Shown here: one piece after another, positions 18,347-24,555 of the stretch | Position numbering within the stretch: the stretch's first letter is position 1 | Layout of the letters: the number at the start of each line of letters is the position of its first letter | DNA from: Poriferisodalis sp965116715 | Lineage (GTDB): Bacteria > Actinomycetota > Acidimicrobiia > Acidimicrobiales > Poriferisodalaceae | Direction of reading: 5' to 3' | Length of the DNA: 64,000 nucleotides | Assembly (NCBI GenBank): GCA_965116715.1 | Contig: OZ220724.1 | Span: 2,232,001-2,296,000, forward strand | The notes under the pieces: generated by a model | Seen by the model: the letters and a program-made list of their open reading frames with translations, nothing else | What the model was told of the DNA's origin: nothing | Database searches by the model: none | Position numbers and translations under genes: made by a program

Positions 18347-19249
18347 ATGAACATGCCTGCCATCTCATTGGCGGCGGTACGCGGCCGCCGTGAACGCACC
18401 CTGGAAATCGCCGCCGAGATCGAGCAACGAGGATTCAGCGGCATCTACTGCCCGTCCATGGGCGACCCGGTGGCACTGTGCCAGGCCATTGCCCATGTCA
18501 CCGACGAGATCCATTTCGGCACCTCGGTGCAGCCGATCTACTTCCGCAACCCCGTCGACATGGCCTCGACCGCTGCGTTCATCCACGAGATCTCGGGCGG
18601 ACGCTTCTGGCTGGGCATCGGCGTTACCCACGGCCCGGTACACGAACGGCTCGGCATCACGCCCGGCAAGCCGCTCGCCGACATCCGCGAGTACATCGCA
18701 GCCATGGAGGCGGCGTCAGCGCAGCACGGCGAGCTGCCGCCGATCGTGCTGGCCACGCTGCGCCAGCGCATGGCCGAGCTGTCGGCCGAGATCAGTTCCG
18801 GGGCCGTGTGGGCGAACGCGAGCTGCAACGACTTCCAGAATTCCGTCGCCCACCTCGGCGACACCGCGAGCCGCGACGACTTCTTCGTGGGGAACATGAT
18901 CCCCACCGTCATCGACGACGACCGTGCCGCCGGAGCAGCCCGCAACCGCAAGACGCTCGCCGGCTACGTGTCGCTGCCGAACTACCGCAACTACTGGAAG
19001 CAAGCGGGCTGGATCGACGAGATGACCGCAGCAGAGGTGGCGATTGCTGCCGGCGACACCGAGGCGCTGAACCGGGCGATGACCGACGAGTGGCTGTCGA
19101 ACGCCACGCTGTACGGCTCGGCCTCTCAGGTTCGCGACGGCGTCGAAGCATGGTTCGACGCGGGCTGCAAGACGCCGATCCTGGTGCCGTCGAGCACGAG
19201 CGGCGGCCAGCTCAAAGCGCTCGAAGAGCTCTTCGACACCTTCGCCTGA
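18347..19249 (+). CDS. F420-dependent LLM-class oxidoreductase
   Basis: 300-residue luciferase-like TIM-barrel protein. Seen: EIEQRGFSGIYCPSMGDPVAL, IHFGTSVQPIYFRNPVDMA, ISGGRFWLGIGVTHGPVHERLG and a C-terminal GSASQVRDGVEAWFDAGCKTPILVPS, all standard for the group. Start ATG at 18347 with AGGAAA six bases upstream; a longer frame through the methyltransferase gene is spurious. Follows the sterol-methyltransferase-like gene by 56 bp on the same strand. Substrate unknown. Confidence 0.9.
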   Translation: MNMPAISLAAVRGRRERTLEIAAEIEQRGFSGIYCPSMGDPVALCQAIAHVTDEIHFGTSVQPIYFRNPVDMASTAAFIHEISGGRFWLGIGVTHGPVHERLGITPGKPLADIREYIAAMEAASAQHGELPPIVLATLRQRMAELSAEISSGAVWANASCNDFQNSVAHLGDTASRDDFFVGNMIPTVIDDDRAAGAARNRKTLAGYVSLPNYRNYWKQAGWIDEMTAAEVAIAAGDTEALNRAMTDEWLSNATLYGSASQVRDGVEAWFDAGCKTPILVPSSTSGGQLKALEELFDTFA

Positions 19250-19325
19250 CCTCAGGCGCCTGAATCCTCCGGCAGCCGCACGGGAACCCAGTCACGCCAC
19301 CGAGCGCACCGTTACGCTCCGGGGC

Positions 19326-20222
19326 ATGCATATCGAGCTGTTCGGATTCGACACCACACCGGAGCGCTTCGAGGCCAGCATTCGCGAGGCCTCTGAGCAG
19401 GGCTTCCGCCGCTACTGGACGCCGCAGATCTTCGGTCATGACGCGCTCACCACCATCGCCGTGGCCGGCCGCAACGTGCCTGGCATCCGCCTCGGCACCG
19501 CCGTGGTGCCCACCTACCCGCGGCATCCGATGATGCTGGCCCAGCAGGCGCTCACGACCCAGGCCGTGATCGGCGGGCGGCTGGATCTCGGCATCGGGCC
19601 GTCCCACAAGCCGGTGGTCGAGGGCATGTGGGGCTACTCGTTCGACCGGCCCATTGCACACATGCGCGACTACTTGACGATCCTGACCAAGCTGATGACC
19701 GATCGCCGCGTCTCCCACGGCGGCGATGCCGTCGTGGGGCGAGGTGAGATCACTCCCCCCGCGGCAGACGCACCGCCGGTGTTCGTGGCTGCGCTCGGCA
19801 GCCAGATGCTGCGCCTGACCGCCCGGATGGCCGACGGCACGTTCACCTGGATGACCGGGCCGGCGACATTGCGGGATCACACCGCGCCCACCATCAACGA
19901 AGCGGCGGCCGAAGCCGGCCGGCCGGCTCCGCAGGTCGTGGCCGGCTTCCCCGTGTGCGTGACCGATGACCCCGCCACGGCCCGGGAACGTGCAGCCAAG
20001 GATCTGGTGGTGTACGGCACCCTGCCCAGCTACCGGGCAATGCTCGACCGGGAAGGCCTGAGCGGGCCCGAGGACATCGCCGTCATCGGCAGTGCCGCTG
20101 AGGTGAGCGACCGCATCAGCGCGCTGGCCGACTGCGGCGTGACCTCATTCGCCGGGTCGGCGTTCGGCACCCTCGACGAGCAGGCCGCCACCCGCGAGAC
20201 CTTGATCGGCCTGCTCAGCTGA
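19326..20222 (+). CDS. F420-dependent LLM-class oxidoreductase (TIGR03564-like)
   Basis: 298 residues. Seen: MHIELFGFDTTPERFEASIREASEQGF, RLGTAVVPTYPRHPMMLAQQALTTQAV, GGRLDLGIGPSHKPVVEGMWGY and a C-terminal GSAAEVSDRISALADCGVT. The P-YPRHP and GIGPSH-PV blocks match an actinobacterial F420-dependent LLM subgroup. It is the third such enzyme in the window. Its 3' end overlaps the convergent lgt gene by 78 bp (20145-20222), which is long for a tail-to-tail overlap; both proteins keep normal C-terminal sequence there, though lgt's tail is not conserved. Confidence 0.88.
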   Translation: MHIELFGFDTTPERFEASIREASEQGFRRYWTPQIFGHDALTTIAVAGRNVPGIRLGTAVVPTYPRHPMMLAQQALTTQAVIGGRLDLGIGPSHKPVVEGMWGYSFDRPIAHMRDYLTILTKLMTDRRVSHGGDAVVGRGEITPPAADAPPVFVAALGSQMLRLTARMADGTFTWMTGPATLRDHTAPTINEAAAEAGRPAPQVVAGFPVCVTDDPATARERAAKDLVVYGTLPSYRAMLDREGLSGPEDIAVIGSAAEVSDRISALADCGVTSFAGSAFGTLDEQAATRETLIGLLS

Positions 20223-21047
20223 AGGGCCGCGGCGCAGTCCCACCAGCACGGCTGCCAACGCTGCCAACCCCACCACGATGCTGGTCCACACGTTGAGCCG
20301 CAGGCCCCACAGCTCGTTCGCCGTGTCGATGCGCAGCAGCTCGATCCAGACGCGTCCAGCGGTGTAGCCCAGCACGTACATCGCGAACAGATACCCGGTG
20401 CGCAGGCGCGGCAGCACCCGGGGGATCACCCACACGAGCGTTGCCGCCAACGCCAGATTCCACAGCGCCTCATAGGCAAACGTCGGATGGAACGTCTCTT
20501 CGAGGCCGTAGCCGGCAACGCGGTGGGCCTGGTCGATCTCGAGGGCCCACGGCAGATCGGTCGGCCGCCCGTACAGCTCCTGGTTGAACCAGTTCCCCAG
20601 CCGGCCGATGGCTTGGGCCACCGCCAGCGCGGGCGCCAGCGCGTCGAGCATGGTGCCCACGCTGTGGCCGCCCCGTCGCAGCCTCCACACGGCGACCAGA
20701 ACGCCAGCCGAGATGCCGCCCCAGATGCCCAGGCCGCCCTGCCAGATCTTCACCGCATCGCCCAGGTTGTCCTGATAGCGATCGAAGTCGGTGAGCACGT
20801 GATACAGCCGGGCGCCGATCAGCCCGGCGGCAACCGCCCAGATCGCGACCGTCCCGACGAGATCGTGAGCGCTGGCCTGATACGCCTCGTCGCGACCTGC
20901 GATGGCGCGGCGCCACCGGCGGCTGGTGATCCACACCGCTACCAGCACCGATACCGCGATGGCGAGGCCATAGGCTCGCACGTCCAGCGGTCCGAGCGAG
21001 AAGTAGCTCCGTGACGGGCTGGGAATGGACGCCAAGAGCCAGCTCAC
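20145..21047 (-). CDS. lgt: Prolipoprotein diacylglyceryl transferase
   Basis: Membrane enzyme that moves a diacylglyceryl group from phosphatidylglycerol to the lipobox Cys of prolipoproteins. 300 residues. Seen: IPSPSRSYFSLGPLDVRAYGLAIA (first segment), GGLGIWGGISAG, and the Lgt signature RLGNWFNQELYGRPT with AYEALWNL following, then several more membrane helices. The last ~30 residues (after VLVGLRR) are a non-conserved hydrophilic tail that overlaps the convergent LLM gene. Start ATG at 21047, divergent from the DinB-like gene. Confidence 0.95.
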   Translation of the reverse strand: MSWLLASIPSPSRSYFSLGPLDVRAYGLAIAVSVLVAVWITSRRWRRAIAGRDEAYQASAHDLVGTVAIWAVAAGLIGARLYHVLTDFDRYQDNLGDAVKIWQGGLGIWGGISAGVLVAVWRLRRGGHSVGTMLDALAPALAVAQAIGRLGNWFNQELYGRPTDLPWALEIDQAHRVAGYGLEETFHPTFAYEALWNLALAATLVWVIPRVLPRLRTGYLFAMYVLGYTAGRVWIELLRIDTANELWGLRLNVWTSIVVGLAALAAVLVGLRRGPSAEQADQGLAGGGLLVEGAERRPGE

Positions 21048-21098
21048 GTCACGGCTGCGGCCACTGGCTCGACCGGCAAGAGCAGAAGATCACACGCC

Positions 21099-21836
21099 AT
21101 GGACGCGACAGAGTACGCACAGTTGCGAGCGGCGGAGGGCGCGCGGCTGACCGCCATCGCCGCCGAGGCCGAGACTTCCGGCAGCGCCTTGGGACGGCAG
21201 GTTCCCGCCTGCCCCGGCTGGGACCTCAAGGGGCTCATCGAGCACTGCGCGACGGTGTGGACGTTCGTGACCAGCAGCATCAACGCAGGCAAGCGCTCTG
21301 ATCCCGCCGCGGTCACCCGTCCTGACGGTCCGGTCTCGCGCTGGCACGACGAAGCGTTCAGCACGCTGACGGGCGTGCTGCAATCCCGCCGGCCGGACGA
21401 GGACGCTTGGACCTGGGACCCACAGCAGCAGTCGATGAGCTTCTGGTGGCGTCGCATGGCCCACGAGGCCACCATGCACCGGTGGGACGCTGAGGCCGCG
21501 CTGGGCGTGACGCCGGCGCCCATCGATCCCGAGCTGGCAGTCGACGGCGTCGACGAGCTGTTCGACGTCTACGTGCGGCTCCGGAACCCGACCGGGTTCG
21601 CGGGCAACGGCGAGACCGTCCACCTGCATGCCACCGACGCGCACGGCGAATGGGTCGTGACTCGCCGTCCCGGCGGCATGGAGGTTGAACGCGCACACGC
21701 GAAGTCCGACGTGGCCGCGCGGGGACCCGCACAAGACCTGCTGCTGTTCGTGTGGGGCCGCATCGGCCCCGACCGGCTCGAGACCTTCGGCGACACCGCC
21801 CTGCTGGACGAATGGCAGCGAGAGGTGCGGTTCTGA
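21099..21836 (+). CDS. Mycothiol-type DinB/maleylpyruvate-isomerase-like protein
   Basis: 245-residue four-helix-bundle metalloenzyme family typical of actinobacteria (TIGR03083-like; mycothiol-dependent maleylpyruvate isomerase N-terminal domain). Seen: VPACPGWDLKGLIEHCATVW (first His ligand region) and WWRRMAHEATMHRWDAEAALG, the H-x3-H-R-W-D motif giving the other metal ligands. A C-terminal ~70-residue domain (GNGETVHLHATD...EWVVTRRPGG...DLLLFVWGR) is the usual small accessory domain. Likely thiol transfer or detoxification, with mycothiol as cofactor in this lineage. Substrate unknown. Confidence 0.85.
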   Translation: MDATEYAQLRAAEGARLTAIAAEAETSGSALGRQVPACPGWDLKGLIEHCATVWTFVTSSINAGKRSDPAAVTRPDGPVSRWHDEAFSTLTGVLQSRRPDEDAWTWDPQQQSMSFWWRRMAHEATMHRWDAEAALGVTPAPIDPELAVDGVDELFDVYVRLRNPTGFAGNGETVHLHATDAHGEWVVTRRPGGMEVERAHAKSDVAARGPAQDLLLFVWGRIGPDRLETFGDTALLDEWQREVRF

Positions 21837-21882
21837 CCTGCCGTCCCCGCCGCTCTGGCACCTGCGTCTTTTGATTTGCGCG

Positions 21883-22869
21883 CTACAGGCGCGCTCCCTC
21901 GTACGCAGCGGCGCGGACGCCGCGCTCGGCCAGCTCCGAGAGCCACGGCAACGGGTCGTCGAGCATGCCCAGTCCCCACGCTCCGGTGGGCAGCTCGTCG
22001 GCCAGTGCCCAGCTTGCCGCTGTTGCGGCCACCGCGGCTGCAGCCGCGCTGGGATGATCGATCACACCAAGCACGTCAGTGCAGTGACGGCCGTCCCGCC
22101 GGCCGCGCAGCTCCACCCGGATTCCGCCGGGTCCGCCTTCAGGATGCGGCGGTCGCAACATCGGCAGCATCGCGGTCAGGCGATCGCGCCGCGTGCCTGC
22201 CACCCGGGCAGTCACCCGTTCGACATCGCTGAACGCCGGCACCAGCAGGAGCGCATCAGCAAGTGCCGCGCGGTAGCAGTCATGAGCGCCGAGCGGATCG
22301 GGGAACCACACGAGCTCCCGGCCTGATCCGCCACGCCGGCGACGCCATTGCCCGTCGCGCCAATCCACCGAGGTTCCGGTACGGGCACGGTGCAGTTGAC
22401 GCTGGCATGCCGGCCCTCCGGTGCCGACCCGCGCGATGTGCACCTCGGTGACCACGTCGAACCGGGCAGCGCCGTGGCGGGCCAGCAAGCAGCTGTACCC
22501 CGGCGAGAAGCCGGCCCCCACCACGATGGACCGTCGGGCGTTGGTGGCTCGCTTGTTCATCTCGAGCAGCTGCTCGACGTCGGTCACCGCACCCGACAGC
22601 GACACCACGTGCGCTCGGCGTTCGAGCGCCTTTTCGGCCAGTGCGGCGTGACCGCCGCTCGGCAGGCTCAGCACCACCACATCGGCCTCCGGCAGCGCGC
22701 CGGGCTCGAGCACCTCCACGTCCACATCGAGCAGCTGCGCAGCCAGGCCGCGCAATCGGGCGGTGTGGCGCGATCCCAGCACGAGACGGTCGACATCGGG
22801 CCGGGAGGCCAGCTGCCGGGCGATTCGCTGCCCTACAGCTCCCGCGCCGATGACCGCGACGGTGCTCAT
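21883..22869 (-). CDS. Saccharopine dehydrogenase-like NAD(P)-binding protein
   Basis: 328 residues with an N-terminal Rossmann fold (VAVIGAGAVGQRIARQLASR) and the conserved ADVVVLSLPSGGHAALAEKAL and VVGAGFSPGYSCLLARH segments of the saccharopine dehydrogenase/homospermidine synthase-like group. The C-terminal half is Arg-rich and less recognisable. The exact reaction is unknown. The ATG at 22869 lies inside a 17-bp tandem repeat, and each repeat unit carries another ATG in a different frame. It ends 46 bp from the DinB-like gene, tail to tail. Confidence 0.72.
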   Translation of the reverse strand: MSTVAVIGAGAVGQRIARQLASRPDVDRLVLGSRHTARLRGLAAQLLDVDVEVLEPGALPEADVVVLSLPSGGHAALAEKALERRAHVVSLSGAVTDVEQLLEMNKRATNARRSIVVGAGFSPGYSCLLARHGAARFDVVTEVHIARVGTGGPACQRQLHRARTGTSVDWRDGQWRRRRGGSGRELVWFPDPLGAHDCYRAALADALLLVPAFSDVERVTARVAGTRRDRLTAMLPMLRPPHPEGGPGGIRVELRGRRDGRHCTDVLGVIDHPSAAAAAVAATAASWALADELPTGAWGLGMLDDPLPWLSELAERGVRAAAYEGARL

Positions 22870-22929
22870 GGGGTACTTGGGCTCATGGGGAATCTGGGCT
22901 CATGGGGAATCTGGGCTCATGGGGATTGC
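22862..22929. repeat. 17-bp tandem repeat spanning a start codon
   Basis: Two perfect copies of GGGCTCATGGGGAATCT (22879-22895 and 22896-22912), a degenerate copy on the left that contains the start codon of the gene at 21883-22869, and a partial copy on the right (22913-22926). On the minus strand each unit reads ...CCCCATGAGCCC, so the start region (ATGAGC) has been duplicated about three times upstream. The 17-bp period shifts frame each time. Confidence 0.9.
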
Positions 22930-23111
22930 CGGCTCATCGGAGACCCCGACGTGCCGGAGGATCGCGCCGTCACCGAAGATCGGGGCCTGCCAACTCTCGC
23001 CAGCTGCCTTCGCGGCGAGGGACATCCTCGGATGAGCGCAGTCGCAGGACAATGGTGATCAGACCGCCCACCACGCTCGCGAGCAGCGCACGGCGCAGCA
23101 GGCTCATCATG

Positions 23112-23185
<74 letters not shown>

Positions 23186-23230
23186 GCGGAGCCGCACACA
23201 CTACCGCCAAGGTGCCGACAGTTGCGCCCG

Positions 23231-23258
23231 CTGCGGAGGCGGCACGCCGCCTCCGCAG
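23231..23258 (-). terminator. Strong hairpin after the DUF3566 gene
   Basis: Perfect 12-bp inverted repeat, CTGCGGAGGCGG (23231-23242) and CCGCCTCCGCAG (23247-23258), with a 4-nt loop, 18 bp past the stop of the DUF3566 gene. No U-tract follows, as is common for high-GC actinobacterial terminators. It would separate the gyrase operon from tRNA-Ile. Confidence 0.6.
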
Positions 23259-23275
23259 CTCTGGCATCTGTGCCC

Positions 23276-23944
23276 TTAACGGGCGGGGGGGCGGCGTTCG
23301 TCTTCGAGCACGGTGACTCGCACGCCGCCGGTGAGATCGCTGATCAGGTTGAACATGATCGCCATCACCACGTTGAAGGCGACACCGACCGTGGCCACGA
23401 TGAGCCCGATGATCCGGGCGCGCCGGAAGATCACCATGCCGTCGATCGTCCAGCTGTCATAGGAGCCGACTTCGGTGATGAACGACTCCACCTTGTCGAC
23501 GAGGCCCGAGCGTTGTGCCGCGTTCCACAGCAGCACTCCCGCCGCCAGCACTGCGACATACAGGCAGGCGTAGAGCAGCACCGACACCTTGAACACCGAC
23601 CAGGGATCGATGTGGCGCAGGATCCGGTGCGTTCGCCGTACCCGGGCACGCCGTTGGCTCAGCCATGCCCAGCGCACCGCCGGAACCTGTTCGGGGGTCG
23701 GTGGGGGCGGCGCAGCCCGGCCACTGGTCGCATCTGGCGGCGACGGCTGATGAGGCGCAGCCGGGATCTGGGGCGGACGGGGCGCACCGGTCGCCGGAGT
23801 CTCAGCAGCCGGAGTGCGTCGACGACGACGGCGTGCGCGACTCGCCGGGGTGATGCCCAGCGCTTCGGCAAACAGTTCGTCGGTGGGAGTCGGCCCGCCC
23901 GGCCCAGGCGACGGCGGCCCCCCACCCGATGTCGCATCGGACAC
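23276..23944 (-). CDS. DUF3566 membrane protein downstream of gyrA
   Basis: 222 residues. The first ~100 are Pro/Ala/Arg-rich and probably disordered (PPPPTPEQVP); then RRTHRILRHIDPWSVFKVSVLLY leads into one membrane helix, followed by FITEVGSYDSWTIDGMVIF and a second helix (IIGLIVATVGVAFNVVMAIMFNLISDLTGGV), the DUF3566 core. In mycobacteria the homologue (Rv0007 type, CwsA-linked region) sits just after gyrA; here a TadE-like gene intervenes. Likely an envelope or division protein; no enzymatic role known. Confidence 0.9.
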   Translation of the reverse strand: MSDATSGGGPPSPGPGGPTPTDELFAEALGITPASRARRRRRRTPAAETPATGAPRPPQIPAAPHQPSPPDATSGRAAPPPPTPEQVPAVRWAWLSQRRARVRRTHRILRHIDPWSVFKVSVLLYACLYVAVLAAGVLLWNAAQRSGLVDKVESFITEVGSYDSWTIDGMVIFRRARIIGLIVATVGVAFNVVMAIMFNLISDLTGGVRVTVLEDERRPPAR

Positions 23945-23961
23945 GCTTCGCAGTGTAGGAG

Positions 23962-24492
23962 TCAGCCAGCAGAGCTCCCGGTCGCTGGATCGAGCAGCGG
24001 CATCTGAACTTCGGCAGCGGCTGAAGCATGCTGGCCGTCAAGCTCCACGACAACTTCGACGTATGCCGCTCCGTCGTCGATGCGCGCCTCGAACCCTTCC
24101 AGCGCGCCGCCGGCATCGCGGACCACGTCCCGAGCGGCGGCATCGTCGAGCAGCGCGCCCTGCGGCATCGCCGCAAGGTCAGCAGTTGCCAGGGTCGCCA
24201 GTGCCGCCGCATCCGCAGCCGCTTGGGCCCGTGAACTCGCCACTGCCGCCTGGCCCCAACGAGCAACCAAACCGACGCTGAGCAGCAGTGCGAGGGCCAG
24301 CAACGCCACCGGCAGCGCCGCCTGCCCTGCTTCGACGCGAACCTGATACCGTGCATGCGTGGAGCCGGAGGGATTCGAACCCTCGGCGTAGGGTGGCAAG
24401 TCCGGACGCCCTGGCACCCGCCAGCGGCCCCACAGCAACTCGACAGAGCCTCGGCCTCTTCGGAAGCCGGGGCTCTGTCTCGTCGTGGCCAT
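23962..24492 (-). CDS. TadE-like membrane protein (start uncertain)
   Basis: The conserved part begins at VEAGQAALPVALLALALLLSVGLV, one N-terminal membrane helix with the G-Q-A start typical of TadE/TadG-like and secretion-neighbourhood proteins, followed by RAQAAADAAALATLATADL, another hallmark. The total frame is 176 residues from ATG 24492, but residues ~34-45 (PPYAEGSNPSGST) translate a tRNA-like 3' sequence. No ATG, GTG or TTG lies between that sequence and the membrane helix, so the true start is either within it (TTG 24399) or further upstream. It lies between gyrA and DUF3566, probably in the same transcript. Confidence 0.6.
   Translation of the reverse strand: MATTRQSPGFRRGRGSVELLWGRWRVPGRPDLPPYAEGSNPSGSTHARYQVRVEAGQAALPVALLALALLLSVGLVARWGQAAVASSRAQAAADAAALATLATADLAAMPQGALLDDAAARDVVRDAGGALEGFEARIDDGAAYVEVVVELDGQHASAAAEVQMPLLDPATGSSAG
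24360..24388 (-). other. tRNA 3'-end-like fragment (T arm plus acceptor strand)
   Basis: On the minus strand GAGGG-TTCGAAT-CCCTC forms a consensus T arm, followed by acceptor strand CGGCTCC and A. A matching acceptor 5' strand (GGGGCCG, one G-U) exists about 72 nt upstream, but the intervening sequence gives no anticodon arm, so I do not call a complete tRNA. It overlaps the frame of the TadE-like gene. Possibly a leftover attachment site or a decayed tRNA. Confidence 0.5.
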
Positions 24493-24555
24493 CGGCAGAA
24501 GCTAGGCCGACGAGCTCACCTCGCCCGAAGGGTTTTCGCCGGGCTGAGCCGCTGG

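Noticed and set aside
22862..22929. A short CRISPR array.
   Set aside because: Units are 17 bp, directly adjacent with no spacers, and cover a start codon.
24360..24431. A complete tRNA on the minus strand starting at GGGGCCG.
   Set aside because: The acceptor and T arm pair, but no anticodon stem-loop forms in the 40 nt between them and length is one short; no selC-type long arm fits.
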